A stretch of 64,000 nt of DNA from Rhizoclosmatium globosum (GCA_002104985.1 MCGO01000027.1:186001-250000), one strand, 5' to 3'. Counted from the first letter of the stretch, positions 24,293 through 38,900 are shown. The notes: generated by a model from the letters alone, not told the origin. Numbers and translations: made by a program.

Positions 24293-24799
24293 CTATTTAA
24301 CATGATTAGCGTCAATGATATCATGATGATGAAGGAATAGGAGAGGAGAGCAAGGATTAGGTAACCTCTGTGGAGATTTCCATCCTCCTTTCACAGACAA
24401 TCAAACACGAGAGTCATAGAGACAGCCACGAGAAGAAGAAACAGTGTAGTTGATGGAATGGAAAAGGAAATAAAAGGAAGCGGGGAAGGAGGAAAGGTTA
24501 TTGAGTTGTTGAGTGGGGTAAGTGGTCTGGGCCCGGAAGGACCAGATCATAGAGAAAGTGTCTGCGGAATGATCGCAGATAGTACAAAGTTGATAGAGCA
24601 CTCATAATGAAAGTGGACCACTATACACACCTCACAGATTGGGAAGGAAGGGATGAAGGGGATAAGGGATCAACTCACTTGCTTCAGAAATTTTGAGGGT
24701 TTATTGAAGAAGGCGACGTTCTTTGGAAACATGTATCCTATCCCCGCTTTTTCAAAAACGCCCTTTCTCATTATATTACTCTAGACTATTGGGGTAGGA
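23784..24799. repeat. Segmental duplication, copy 2
   Basis: Counterpart of 1-1030. It contains exons 1-3 (part) of the giant gene and its upstream DNA. On its right edge the shared sequence ends at GGGGTAGGA (24791-24799). Then 24 bp of unmatched sequence precede the truncated oxygenase gene. On its left it continues seamlessly into the rest of the giant gene. Confidence 0.95.
24293..24799 (-). promoter_or_regulatory. Upstream region of the giant gene
   Basis: About 500 bp between the start codon of the giant gene and the oxygenase remnant, with no recognisable coding exon. It is duplicated at 510-1030. The region is purine-rich on the plus strand (GGAAGGAGGAAAGG, around 24480-24500). No TATA or initiator element can be assigned with confidence. 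Confidence 0.5.
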
Positions 24800-24818
24800 G
24801 AAACGATTCGATTGAGGG

Positions 24819-25467
24819 TTACAACAAACGACCCTTGTGGCAATTCAATGGCGACTTGAGTGCCTCCTGGAGCGACGACAAGTTTTCGTGTTTGGTAGCC
24901 AAGAACTGATCGAGTCGCTCAGCAAGCAACACACCGGTCTCAGTAATCGTCTTTCCGCATTCAACAAACGCTTGTTCCAGGGACTGGCCGTTGAGAATAT
25001 CAGGAGATGGCCATACGTTCTTGAATCCGTAGGAGGGGTTCTTTGCGGTGAATTCTGGAGTCAAGTCTGGACGTTCGTAGACTTGGGCGTAGAAGGAGCC
25101 TTTGGCATCGTCTGGCACACCTTCCATTAGTTCCTTGCCGTGAGACCAGCCGAAGGAGTACTTCGAGGCAGGGTGTTCAAGGGCCTTCTTTTCGGCATCT
25201 GGGAGGGCAGCAAGGAGAGGGGCAAGGGAGAGGAGGTGCTTGCGTTGGGCGTGGTAAGGGTGGTCTGGCGGCATTCGAATGACTGGGTAAGTTGTTAAGT
25301 TTAGTTATAGGTGGTTCAGTATGAGAGCTTGTGTGTCACTGGCCAAAACAATGGCACATACCAATGATTCCCAAGGAATCGGGGGTTCCGAATGCGGACT
25401 CAATGGCAGGGAAAAGCTCGTCTGGGTTGCCAGCGTGCAGTGATTCAAGAGTAAGGGTGGAGACCAT
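24819..25467 (-). pseudogene. 2OG-Fe(II) oxygenase gene truncated at its 3' end
   Basis: Exon 1 is 25362-25467 (MVSTLTLESLHAGNPDELF...), spliced to 25282 to read GIIVIRMPPDHPYHAQRKHL. The N-terminal part of an isopenicillin-N-synthase-like oxygenase follows: KYSFGWSHGKELMEG, KGSFYAQVYERPDL, NPSYGFKNVWPSPD and the helix before the catalytic core. The frame stops after CHKGRLL at 24819, just before the position where the HxD motif sits in the fragment at 1031-1398. The iron-binding and 2OG-binding residues are therefore lost. The 3' end was replaced by 24 bp of unmatched DNA and the upstream region of the giant gene. Splice sites and start look intact, so it may still be transcribed. Confidence 0.85.
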
Positions 25468-25641
25468 GTGGATTTTGAAGATGTTTCCAAATTATGATTC
25501 GGAACAGCCCGGGAAAGTGCCAGGAAAGTGCCACCTTTGAGCAATCTCCGATGCGGCTTCCCTCTCTCTTTTGATTATTCTTTTTCCTTAATTTATTTAT
25601 TTCTTTTCTTTTCTTTGTTTTCTTGTAAAACTTCTTCGAAA

Positions 25642-28600
25642 ATGCGGGTGCAAGCAGTTGGCAAACCATCAGAGCCACTCGGTGGCGAAGTTCTGATGGG
25701 CCTCCGCAAAGATCTTCTTCTTCATCCGGCGCCGCTCTGGATTGACGCTGGCGGATTCGGGACAGATTCATCGGACACGCGGTCGACTCGGTCGGGGCGT
25801 TCTGGTCGCTCGTCTACGATTGGGGAGGTTCGTACTCTCTCGTTATCCCGTGTCCGTGTACATACTCGTTTACTTTGTTTGTTTTGTTTTAATTGAATGT
25901 TGAATGGAGTGGAATGGATGCGTATTGTTTGGGCAGCTGCGAAGGGAATGCAAGCTGGACTGGTGGGCGCCAGGAGACTAACTGCATTCACACCCCTAAT
26001 AGGACCCAGAAACACAGCGTGGAAAACGGGCTCTCAAAAGCAATCGCTACAGAGACTTTATCAACTCCGAATCGTCCGCATCGCCAATCGAAGAAGTCCC
26101 CCTTGTCTTTTCATCCTGGGAAGCGTATATCAACTGCTTCAGAGTACCCGTTTTGGAGGACTGCAGAGCTCAGATTGCATCCCAGGCGGGTCTATATGCT
26201 CAGCAACAACCTCGGTTTCGTTTGCTGGATGTTGTGCAATGGGGCCGAGACAAGTCGTATGTGTCCCATCACTCATCACCTCCAAACTTACCCACCAATG
26301 TTTCTCACAGGAAATCTGATCTTGCAAGGGCTGCTCTCGTTGAAGACGACTTTTATTCATTCCCTCTTGATATTCCCGAAGACGAGGATCCCATCACAAA
26401 CCCTGCAATCAGTGTTCCACAAACTGACTACTCCTACGTTATTCTAAAATGTCGTCCCAAAGAATTGAAACCTGGAGATGTCATTCTCATCTCTGAACTC
26501 GATATATCCGACCCAGAAATCTCTGAACGCCTTTTTATGGAAAGTGGAGCGGACAGATCCTCGATCCACTTCAACTTCAACAGTCGCAACAAATCAAGTA
26601 CATCAATCATATCTTCATCCAACGATATCCCTGCAAACCCATTGGTCGATAACGTCGGTGTCTTGATGGTCCTCAACGTCAAATCCAACCATTATGACAA
26701 GAAGCGCAAAAAGACTCACGAAGCCGTCGCTCATTGCACCGTCCATCATTTTCCTACTCCACATTCAGGGCCTCCACAAAAACTATACGTCTCAGAAACA
26801 CTTGGAACGGTCATTCCCTTGAATCGCATCTACATGTCATTGACACGTCCAGGGCACAAACATCTTCCCACACCAAACCTCAACGCCGCGATTCTCGAAG
26901 GAAAATTTCCATACGCTCGTAAAATTGCAGACGCGTCTATCACTGGTGTCCCCGTTGGTGGTTTGAACCGATCTCAACAAAAGGCCCACGATGCTGCGTT
27001 GGCCACGTGTAAAGAATCTGGAGTCTGTTTGATTCAAGGTAAGAAGAGTATATCCGAGAGTGCTAACATAAGACTCAAAAAAAAATAAATAATGATTTTT
27101 ATTAAGGACCTCCTGGAACTGGAAAGACCAAAACCGTGGCTACAATCATGTGTTCTATCCTCGAACGAATGCAAACAAAGATTCTTCAATGTGCACCGAC
27201 AAACACGGCCATGTGTCAGGTCGCCTCTCGACTCGTTCAGGAACGCCGCACACAACTGGGGCCGGACAACTTTGACCCTTGTGAAGTGATTATTCTTGGA
27301 CATCGTGATAAAATGATGGAACTTCTTGCGGACTCGGATCGACAGTTTTCAATGGAGCTTCGTATTGAGATGGTTGCGCGGTGTGTAGATACTTTGGTGA
27401 AAGCTTTGGAAGCTGCTTTAGTTGTAAGTCAAAACCGGAATGGAGGAGGTGGAGGAGGCGTGGGGAGAGGTGGTGCTACTGGTGGAGGGAAAGGAAAGCG
27501 GGGTGGGAAAAAGGGTGGCACAGCAGAAAGCAACCATTCTGCAACTATGGCAACACAAAAGAGTGTACAGATGGTATATGATGCCGTGAAAGTGTATTGT
27601 AAGGAGATGAAATTGCTCGTTGGTGAAAAGTTGTTGCGTTTGGATTTGCAGCTGATTCCTCCGTTTGATTCTATAACTCGATTTGTGGATATTGTGGTGG
27701 CTTTGCGTGGGCCTGACGGAGCTGGAGACAAGGGTGGAACTGGAAAGACTCCCATGGGAACCGACGTTAGAGGAGATGGGACAAAGTCGTCACAACAAAC
27801 TGTATTGGAAGCCGCTGAGCGTTTGCCTCAACAAGTACGACCTTTCATTATGTTTGACAAGAATGAATGTTTGGATCAAGGTACGATGGAAAGGCGTAAC
27901 GTTACTACTGGATTGCAAGGATTATTCCTTATGAAGGCTCGATCAATCTTCTCAACTCTCAATGGAACATTCAGTAACCATTTAAGAGACGAAATTGCAT
28001 TCAATATTGTGATTGTCGATGAAGCCGCCCAAGCAACTGAAGCCGAAACGACTTGTATAATGCGTGAATGTGTGAAGACGGTCATTCTCGTGGGAGACCC
28101 AAAACAACTTGAGTCTACAGTCATGAGTGCTGACTGTGAAAAAGCAAAGTTCGGGCGCAGTTTGATGGAACGATTGCTCACCCTCAAACATCCTTTTTAC
28201 TTGCTGGAAACTCAGTATCGTATGCATCCTCGTATTGCGCAATTCTCTTCAAAAAACTTCTATGATGGTTGGCTTATGGACAGCGACCATGTCCAAGCCT
28301 ACGATCCGCCATGGTACAAAACCCCTCAATTTAGCGCAGTTCAATTCGTTGCACACACAGGAACAATGCACAGTCGTGACAATGGCGGGAGCAGCATCAA
28401 CGAACTCGAAGCAAATCTAATTTGTAGACGAATTCAAAGTTTCTTGACCGCAACGTCCTCCCACTCAACCAACCTATCGATCGGTATTATCTGTCCATAC
28501 AAAGCCCAAAAGCATCTCCTCGAATCTTTGATCAAAACAACGTTCCGCCCACGCCAACAGAAGCAAATCAGTGTGAATACAGTCGACGGATTTCAAGGAC

Positions 28601-29160
28601 AAGAGCGAGACGTCATCATCCTCAGCTTGACACGCGTTGGTTACGTATCTGATTTCTTGGACGACTTGAAACGTGTCAACGTCGCCTTAACGCGTGCAAA
28701 GTTCAATCTCTGGGTCTTTGGAGACCACAAAACGTATAACAGATGTTTGGGGCAATTTGGATCCTTTGGCTGGTTTTACTCGCATTGTGAAACACTTGGC
28801 TTTGTTAAATTTGTGAATGTGTCCAAGGCGGAACAGACTCAGTATCAACAGATTCAACAAGTTGAAAGAAATGGATCTGAAAACGGGAATAGCAGTGGAG
28901 TAGAAGACGACGAAGAAGAAGAGGAAGAAGTTGTAGGAATGGCGGAGGAGGATGAAGAGGAGGAGGAAGAAGATATCGAAGATCAACAGCATGGAAAGTT
29001 TGGAATTGTTGCTGTGGAAGTGCCAATGAGGCAAGCAAAACGTTTTCAGCCTGGTGGTCGTGGTGGGCACAACCAGAAATTGATGGCTACTCTTAGTGTT
29101 GGTACGCTGGAATCAACCGAAGCCAGTTTACTCGACGCATGGGATTCTGCTTTTGATTAA
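25642..29160 (+). CDS. Sen1/senataxin-like SF1 helicase
   Basis: A superfamily-1B RNA/DNA helicase of the Upf1-Sen1 group, probably acting in transcription termination or R-loop removal. Exon 1 is 25642-25827, exon 2 starts at 26018, and an intron at 27039-27106 splits motif I, giving QGPPGTGKTKT. Other motifs: Walker B-type VIVDEAAQA, LVGDPKQLEST (motif III), LETQYRMHPRIAQFSS (IV), NTVDGFQGQERD (V) and NVALTRAK (VI). The N-terminal FSSWEAYINCFRVPVLEDCR fits the conserved entry region of Sen1/MAGATAMA3 helicases. A Gly-rich insertion (about 27439-27520) and a second low-complexity one sit between motifs Ia and II. The tail is strongly acidic (about 28900-28990). An additional intron near 26251-26310 is possible. 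Confidence 0.9.
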
Positions 29161-29323
29161 AAATCAGTTTTGACAATAAATCCGAGTAACAAACTTTACT
29201 TGAAAAACAACAACATTAGAACCACATAGAAACCACAATATAGAAATGAAATAAAGCAGGGGAAAATTATAAGCTCCAAGAAGTCCCTTGACCTCTCAAC
29301 AAAATCCATAAACAGTTGAAATC

Positions 29324-29327
<4 letters not shown>

Positions 29328-29354
<27 letters not shown>
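29328..29354. repeat. (CA)n microsatellite
   Basis: An uninterrupted run of CA dinucleotides just downstream of the 3' end of the ankyrin fragment. Simple repeat with no other significance seen. Confidence 0.9.
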
Positions 29355-29356
<2 letters not shown>

Positions 29357-29365
29357 TCAAAACGA

Positions 29366-29957
29366 TCACTTCTGAGGTAAAATATTATCTGAACTAGCAG
29401 CTTCCTCTTTGGCTGGAATCCCTTTTCCTGCATTCCCAACTCTGTTTGTGAGTGAGGGGAATGACCCCATTTTCTCACTTCCCGTGCCAGACCCTGAACC
29501 AATAGCAGAAACGCCTGATTTCGGACGTTTCATCATATCCAACAGATTTAACCTCCCAATTGACGATGTTTTTGTTTCCAGTCCTGTGGTAACTCCCGCA
29601 ATGTTCTTGTTGACAGGACCAGACCCAGGAGACGTGGCCGAATCAGGACTCGCAGCAGCTGATGAATCGTTGAAAGAGCTCGCAGTCACAGGGCTCGTGG
29701 CTGTTGCTTTTTTTTTTGTACAAAGAACATAAAAGATACGTCAGTCTCGTAATCCCAGACAACGCGAAACAATAAACTTAAAATAGTTGCTCACCTAAAA
29801 TATCATCCAATTCAGCTTTTGGAACCCCGAGCCTCGTCGCAAGAGCCTTGACATTTTCGTTACTATTTGTAATCGCTTCCAAATTAGCACCCGCCCGAAT
29901 CAGGTACTTTGACACATCAACGCGACGTAAACAGACAGATTCATGCAATGGCGTCCT
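29366..29957 (-). pseudogene. Ankyrin-repeat gene fragment lacking its 5' part
   Basis: Exon about 29810-29957 begins after a good acceptor (TTTTTTTCTAG) with TPLHESVCLRRVDVSKYLIRAGANLEA, one ankyrin repeat, and continues NVKALATRLGVPKAELDDIL. A donor (GTGAGC) joins it to a Ser/Thr/Pro-rich last exon ending ASSDNILPQK at 29366. Nothing upstream can supply the missing 5' exons: only about 110 bp remain before the stop of the next gene on the same strand, and these hold a short tandem repeat. It is therefore either a 5'-truncated gene or the tail of a gene broken by rearrangement. Partner and function unknown. Confidence 0.6.
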
Positions 29958-29990
29958 AGAAAAAAACAACAACATAATATGAGTGTTCCC

Positions 29991-30047
29991 GTTATCAACA
30001 AATAAAGGGCTATATTGACAGTAAAATAAAGGGCTATATTGACAGTA
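29991..30047. repeat. 27-nt dispersed repeat copy B, plus a 24-nt tandem duplication
   Basis: 29991-30017 is identical to 11904-11930 at the INTS8 3' end. Within it begins a 24-nt unit (30000-30023) repeated exactly at 30024-30047; each unit carries AATAAAGGGCTATATTGACA. It lies between the truncated ankyrin fragment and the RNA triphosphatase stop codon. Confidence 0.9.
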
Positions 30048-30068
30048 ATTTTGGCTCTCAGTAACATG

Positions 30069-31327
30069 TCATCTCGTAAACTTGTTGCTCTCTTTCGCCA
30101 AAGCCCTAACGTTGTTCAATAATACACCAACAATTTCTTGAAATTGGTTTTGTTGACGGTTATCCAATTTATCCTTTTCACGCAACAAAACATCCATGTT
30201 TGCAATTTCACATTCGAGTTCGTGATTCTTTTGGCCATTGACTCCCTAGGCATATCCCAATGAATATTATTATTAAAGGTCAGAATTATTTTTCTTACAT
30301 CCGTTACTTGTGTCAAATCCACTTGAACACACTGAAAGACATAGGACAAGCGATCCTTATTGCGTTCATGGGTGGAATCTTCGTCACTGTATGGATGATC
30401 TGCCGGTAATTCCAGATTGATTGAGATTCTATAATCCAATTGTGTGGAGGGACTGTAGATATTCAAGTCCGCAATTCGTTTCTTTTCAATCACAGCAATG
30501 GTCTGAAGTACCAGTCAATATTCTTCGCCCCATCCTCCATGTAACAAATGAATCAAAAGCTCACATCATTCGTTTTGGTATCAATTGTAACGCGAACTTT
30601 CTCGCTTCCCGGTCGATGAGAACGGTAGAATTTGTCGAGTTCATAGCGATGCGTATATCTCACTGCCCCTTATGATCTTCTACAGCCTTGTTCAAGAATC
30701 GATTGAAGTTTCCGTGTTGGTCCTTTTACATGAGGCTTCAATATCATAGCTTTACGTACATCCAACTGCCCCTCCCCCATCAAAACAACCATCAACTCAC
30801 AAATGTCATGTCTGATTTGAAACGGGCTGATCTCATGTGGTCATCACTGATCACTAAGGGGAAGTACGGATCAGTTTGTGTTCCAACAATACCATTCTGA
30901 GGTCGGGAAGAAGCGCGGCAACAGCGTCCAATTGCAAACCGTACTACACAAACATATTTTGCCGCATTCGCAGATTTCAAGCAAGTGGTACTGCGGCAGA
31001 TGTCCCTTACACCAAGTCCGAACAAACAGCCAAATGCCCAAACGAAAGCCAACCCAACACGACAACGTACCAGCTTCTGTCTCAATCTGATGAATGTGAA
31101 GCCGCTGTTGCGTTCGTTTGTCGATAAGAACTCCGAGCTTTGCCTCAATCTGATGAAGAGTGCAGTTTGTGTTGGTGATGGGCGCCTCATTGCTATCGAC
31201 TGCTGCAAACCTCAATATGCGGACTGTTGTTGAGTTCGGTAATGTGCCTTTGAATCCACTCGGACACGTATCGAGTGATGTCGTCCTGAGGACGGTAGCG
31301 GAACATGGACGGTTCATAGCGCTGCAT
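30069..31327 (-). CDS. mRNA 5'-triphosphatase (Cet1/TTM-tunnel type)
   Basis: Removes the terminal phosphate of nascent pre-mRNA before capping. The start gives MQRYEPSMFRYRPQDDITRYV. Splicing then yields SPHIEIEAKLGVLIDKRT, the first metal-binding Glu strand (ExExKLG) of the tunnel family. Next come DDHMRSARFKSDMTF, NRFLNKAVEDHKG, YTHRYELDKFYRSH with KVRVTIDTKT, EKKRIADLNIYSPSTQLDYR, and after the last intron GQKNHELECEIANMD, the second Glu strand (ELECEI). The protein ends NKFTR at 30069-30071. This is the fungal/protist enzyme class, unrelated to the cysteine-phosphatase type of animals and plants. It lies head to tail with eL21. Confidence 0.92.
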
Positions 31328-31401
31328 TTCTAAAATTATTAAATAATCCATAAAGAAGGCAAACTTTATTACGATTGATAGCACAGATCAAAATACGATG
31401 T

Positions 31402-32127
31402 TTAGACAAGAGCCTCGTATGGAACTGGGGCAACAGTAACTGGAGCGTTGTTCTTGGAGGAAACGTAGTGAGCGGCACGTGGCTGGGCTGGCTGACGCTT
31501 GATGACGACAGTCTTTCCAGCAGCCTTAGCCTCGGTCAAAGCCTTGGCGTTGGCCTTAACACGGTTCAAGAAGTCCTGACGGCACTTGGAGTGCTTGATG
31601 TGCTCAACACGGATGTTGACACGCTTCTCAATGTAACGGGTTCCAACAATCTTGTTGACGATAACACCGACGGAGGACTTGGTAACGTTGTAGACGATAC
31701 CGGTCTTTCCGTGGTAGAACTTGTGTGGCATACCCTTCTGGACAGCACCGTTGGCCTTGATGTCAACGATGTCTCCGACCTTGTAGTTGGTCAAGTAGGT
31801 AGACAACTTGATTGGACCCTGGGTTCTGAAGTCACGGGAGAACAAGTGACGGGTACGGGCACGGAGACCTGTGTTTCATAGATTAGCCTTCTGTCAAGTA
31901 TTCCAGATTGAGGATATTTGATGCGCCGCTTCGACTATTCCTTCGTGCATTCGTTGTATGCTGCAATTCGAATGTCGATACATTTCTAGTTAGGCGATTG
32001 CTCCCAAGTCTGATTCAAGTCAGCTTTCCACATCCTTCATTTTGTCCCCATTCCCAACGGATTCCTCCATTCAAGGCATTCATATTCGAGTAATTGCGCA
32101 ATTGAACGTACCAAAGGAGTGTGGCAT
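31402..32127 (-). CDS. RPL21: 60S ribosomal protein eL21
   Basis: Exon 1 (32112-32127) encodes MPHSF. A 243-nt intron (31869-32111) follows, and exon 2 (31402-31868) encodes GLRARTRHLFSRDFRTQGPIKLS, NYKVGDIVDIKANGAVQKGMPHK, YHGKTGIVYNV and VNIRVEHIKHSKCRQDFL. The length (about 160 residues) is normal for the family. The very short first exon and longer first intron are common in ribosomal protein genes. I looked for a box C/D snoRNA in the intron and saw none. The gene is divergent from WDR83. Confidence 0.97.
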
Positions 32128-32532
32128 TTTGGATTAAGGTCTGTTGATTGAAGGATGAAACAGTTAGCAACAGCTGCGAATTGAAGAAGTGGGTGAATGG
32201 AGAGCAGAGAATTCAATTCCAAGGCTCATCGTTGAGTGCTTGAAGAGGTACTGATGTAGAGTGTGTTGTGGCAGAGCTTCAGCACATGAGGCATCTGAAC
32301 CACTCCATCAATCTCAGTCTCCCGATCCTTCCTACTTGGCAACAATCCAGATAAGTGTATTCACAGTGTGTTTGATGACGTCCAGAGCAGTTGATGATGT
32401 TCGATGATGGCTGTGGTGGGTGGGGATGGTGTTGAAGGAGCAGTCTGATTCACGTACGTTTCGTGAGGGCCCAAAAAATTGCACCAACTCCCTCTTCACC
32501 AAACCAATCCAAACCAACCCAAACCAACAAAG
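32128..32532. promoter_or_regulatory. Divergent promoter region, eL21 / WDR83
   Basis: 405 bp between two outward-facing start codons. No coding exon is evident. Short poly-CCAAAC repeats at 32500-32530 form the WDR83 leader. No defined element recognised. Confidence 0.5.
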
Positions 32533-33736
32533 ATGAAGATGCAAAAGGTCATGACCCTCCAAGGCCATCAAGGGGCCGTGAACGTTGCCGAATTCAACAA
32601 AAGCGGCGAATACGTTGCAACTGGAGGCGCAGACCGCTCTGTGAAACTATGGAACCCGCAGTCCGGCCTCTGCGTGAAGACTTACTCAGGACACGGAAAG
32701 GAAGTCCTTGGAATCGCAATGTAAATACCAAAAAAAAACACACACACTACGCACAATGTGCAATCCACATGCTCAAGATGAACTGACTCTTGGCTACATA
32801 CTCGCAGTTCCCCTGACAACACGAAATTCGCATCAGTAGGGGGAGACAAGGCTGCCGTTTTATGGGACGTTGCGACAGGTCGATCTATTCGGAAATTCAC
32901 GGGTCATGGTGCAAGGATTAATGATGTGGGATTCAACTTTGACGCAAGTGTGATTGTGACGGGATCTTACGACGCGACTGTTCGGTTCTGGGATTGCAGG
33001 TGAAATCATTCATCCCACCAATTCGTGCAATGGAATATGTCATGGTTACTGAGACTGTGCATCCCAGGGCGCAATCATATACCCCCATCCAAATACTCAG
33101 TGAGGCGAAAGACAGTGTTTCTTCAATCCAAGTCACAAAACAAGAAGTATTGAGTGCCTCAATTGATGGAAAACTGCGAGTCTATGATATTCGAATGGGA
33201 ATGTGCAACGTCGATGATGTTGGCCGTGAGTCTTGAACTCATGATAACTCAGTGTTCTTAACCTATTTCCAGATTCCATAACATCCGCTCGTTTCTCAAA
33301 CGATGAAAACTGCATTTTAGCGAGTACCTTGGATGGCGTAATCCGGCTGTTCGATAAGGAGAATGGGGAACTGTTGGCAAGGTTCGTTCAGTATGCCTTC
33401 CAAAAACGCGTTTGCTAACCGTTCGACATAACAGTTACAAAGGACACAAGAATACAGACTACAAGATTATTAGTACGTTATCGAATGATGATGCATATGT
33501 AGTCAGTGGCAGTGAAGATGGACGGATATGCTTTTGGGATCTTGTTGAGGTAAACCCCAACTATTTCTCATAGAGTAAAATCAAACGTATCTTTATAGGG
33601 AACAATGGTGAATTCAATCGCTGCACATGGAACGGGGGCGATGGGGAAGCTTGTCACATCCGTCACTTACCACCCAACTGACGACACACTAATAACGACA
33701 AGTACAGACGGATTATGTCATGTATATTCAAAATAA
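32533..33736 (+). CDS. WDR83: WD40-repeat protein WDR83/MORG1
   Basis: A seven-bladed WD40 propeller, known in animals as a MAPK scaffold and as a spliceosome C-complex component. Exons: 32533-32720, 32808-32999, 33069-33225, 33273-33381, 33435-33549, 33599-33736. Blade sequences follow WDR83 closely: LQGHQGAVNVAEFN, GGADRSVKLWNPQSG, VLWDVATGRSIRKFTGH, GSYDATVRFWDCR, YTPIQILSEAKDSVSSIQV, GKLRVYDIRMG, STLDGVIRLFDKENGELL, YKGHKNTDYKI, GSEDGRICFWDLVEG and VTYHPTDDTLITTS. The second of two close Met codons (MQK) is a possible alternative start. Confidence 0.93.
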
Positions 33737-33839
33737 ACAATCTTTCTTTTAATCTCGCACAGTAAAAGGAAGCCCCCCACAAACAAAAAACAAGCTGGGA
33801 CTTTGCCCTTCCCAAACCGTCAACCCCATTCATCCATCA

Positions 33840-35813
<1,974 letters not shown>

Positions 35814-35997
35814 GCGGGTGGTTTGGGTGGTGGTAGTGGGAGTTGGTGATTAAGTTTGTTTTTCACTCCCAAAACCAAGCAAGCAAGAAAAGAGAGAAAC
35901 ATCTTCACTCATCTTCAGAAACACACCCCTTTGTGGATATTATTCAAATAACAAACTTGGAAGAAAACCAGAAATTAAACAAAACAACACATTCAAT

Positions 35998-38900
35998 TTA
36001 CACGGACGATGTTGACTCAAGTTGGGCATATTGTCGTCCACTAGCGAACCCACGAAGCCGATGCAGGAGTCCTCCAACACTAAACACTCCTCCTTTACCT
36101 TCTGATGCACTGTTGACTTCATCGTCAAAGTTAAGGGACTCTAATATCCGTGCAGCACCACTACTTGAAACTGGATCATCCTCATGCTCACCCACAATAT
36201 GTGGCTTTTGGTAGGTTCGTAGAAGCAAAGATGAGACTACGACACTAACCGATGACAACGACATGGCCATTCCGGCAAACATGGGTGGCAAGAATCGTCC
36301 CCAAGGAAGGCCGAGACCCATGGCCATTGGAACCATCATCAGGTTGCTATGTTGAATGTTGGTGAGTGAAAATTTTCGTTGAAGGGGTGGTGGGAGGGGT
36401 TGTTGGAGGAGAAAAAAATGCACCAGATCACCACCGCCAACACTGCAGAGGGAAAACACTCACTATCCAGTAGCCCACAGGAAGTTGAATCGAATACGGC
36501 GATAAATAGTCCGGCATAGGTCCAATGCAGTGACAATCTGCATCATGTCCTCTCTCATAAGTACGATACTTGCCGCCTCAATTGCAACATCAGTACCACC
36601 ATACACAGCGATTCCCACATCTGCTTGTGCAATAGATGCTGAATCGTTGACACCGTCGCCGACCATTGCCACAACATCGCCATCATGTTGCATCTGCTCA
36701 ACCAACGTCTTTTTGCCAGCAGGTGACACACCAGCATGCACCTCAGTAATGCCACATTGTTTGGCAATCGCAAGGGCAGTCAGTTCCTGGTCACCTGTGA
36801 TCATACAGACTTCCAAACCCAACTTCCTGAGTGCCGCAACAGCATCCTTCGATTCTGGCTTCAATACGTCCGACAGAGCAAAGGTACCGCAGAATAGCCT
36901 CTCAATTCCAACCAAAACTACAGTCAAACCAGTAGCCTCCTGTTCTTGAATTGCCTGGATATCCTCCTTGGGAACAGCACAACCTTGATCCGCCAAAAAC
37001 CCAGCGTTTCCAATGCAAACTCTGAACTGCACCGACATGGTATTCGAAATCACAGCCATGACTCCCTTCCCAGGAACACTCTCAAACTCGTGCAATGCAA
37101 ACCCAAACGAGCTCGCCTTCACACTATCCTTACAATACCTAAACAAACTCTTCCCAATAGCATGCTCACTCGCCTCCTCCACCGTCCCAACAACCCCCAA
37201 AAACTGCGCCGGCCCCAACGAATCCACCTTCTCATTTCCAGTCTTCACCTGCCGATGCTCCATCACCCCCATCTTCCCCATCGTCAACGTCCCCGTCTTG
37301 TCAAACACAATCTTGGTAACCCGATTCGCAACACTCAACGGTCCACCGCCTTTAATCAGAATCCCAAGCTGCGCACCGACACCCGTACCAACCATCACAG
37401 CCGTCGGCGTGGCAAGCCCCAACGCACACGGACACGCAACGACAATCACACTGATTCCAAGCTTCACCGCAAGGTAAAACTTATCGCCCATGTATCCTGG
37501 TGGGACAAACGAGCTGCACAGGAAGACCATTGCCCAGAAGCAGTATGTCGCGATACCGAGTGTGATGATGGCGGGGACAAAGACGGACGCGACTTGGTCG
37601 GCAAGGTCTTGGATGGGTGCTTTGGAGGTTTGGGCGTCTGAGACGAGTTTGAGGATTTGGGAGAGGGTGGTATCTGTGCCAACGCGGGTTGCTCGCATGT
37701 GGAGCATACCGGTTCCGTTGATTGTGCCGGCGATGAGGAGGTCGCTTGGTTTCTTGTGGACGGCACGGAATTCTCCTGTTACGAGGGATTCGTCGACGCT
37801 AAAAATGGTTGATGTAGCTTTAGTGCCTATTCAAACCATTCATTAATGATGGGATGCTCACCTAGATGCACCAAACACGACAACTCCATCTGCAGCAATA
37901 CGTTCACCGGGAACAATCTTGATCAAATCACCTGGCTGGATTAATTCAGAGGGAATCTTGCGCTCACTGGTTGTTGCGCCAGTTGACTTGTCCACAGTCA
38001 GCAAGACAGCATGGGAAGGAGCAAGTGACATGAGTTTAGCCAACGCATTTGAAGTTTTACCCTTTGCAAGGTTTTCTAGGTAGCGACCAAGAGCAATAAA
38101 AGTAATGAGGGACGAGCTGGTCTCGAAAAAGACTTCAGGGACTTCAGGAACGGCCAGAAGAACGCCTCGCAGCATAGTGTAAGCTGAAAAAACAAAGGCA
38201 ATCGTAGTGCCAAGAGCAATGAGGACGTCCATGGTATAACTGCCGTGTTTAACAGCCTTGTAAGCAGAAGTATAAAAAGGTCGGCCGACGCCGAATTGAA
38301 CTGGGATCGTCAACAGACATTGGACCAGAACGCCCAAATAGAGTCCAGGAAACAGGCGAATGTTCACAAATGACTTTGGCAAGAACATTGAAAAGCATGA
38401 AACAGGGAACGCAAACATGAATGCTTTCCAGAAAGCGTTCCGCCAATGCTGGATTTCTTTGGTGCGTTTCAGGGATTCCAGCTGAGAATTTGTACCACCG
38501 TCTTGAACATGAGCATCAAAGCCAAGGTCTTCAATTTTTTCGACAATATTGCGGACACCAATCACATTTTTGTCAAATGTAAAGTGACCAGAGTTTCCGA
38601 GAAGATTGATTGAGACAGAAATGACTCCATCCAGTTTGCTGACTTCTTGGGTGATTGTACCTGAGCAAGAGGCACAGGTCATTCCATAGATTTGAAGAGT
38701 GACGGCACCCTTCACTTCCTGTTTCAGAAGAGTAGCCCCGAAACCCATATCTTCAATGAGATCAGGCAGTTGAGATTTTTGAAGAATGGATGGATCATAT
38801 TCGATTTCAGCCCGTTGGGCCAGGAGGGATACTTTGATTGACGTTATTCCCGCTACTTTTCCAACATTTGACTCAATCGTGTTTACACAAGCTGCACAAG

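Noticed and set aside
24800..24830. Telomeric repeat at the duplication junction (a single TAACCCT-like stretch)
   Set aside because: Only one imperfect unit is present, which is not evidence of telomere healing.
31869..32111. A snoRNA hidden in the long first intron of eL21
   Set aside because: No box C (TGATGA) is present on the coding strand, so a C/D snoRNA is unlikely. An H/ACA type could not be judged by eye.
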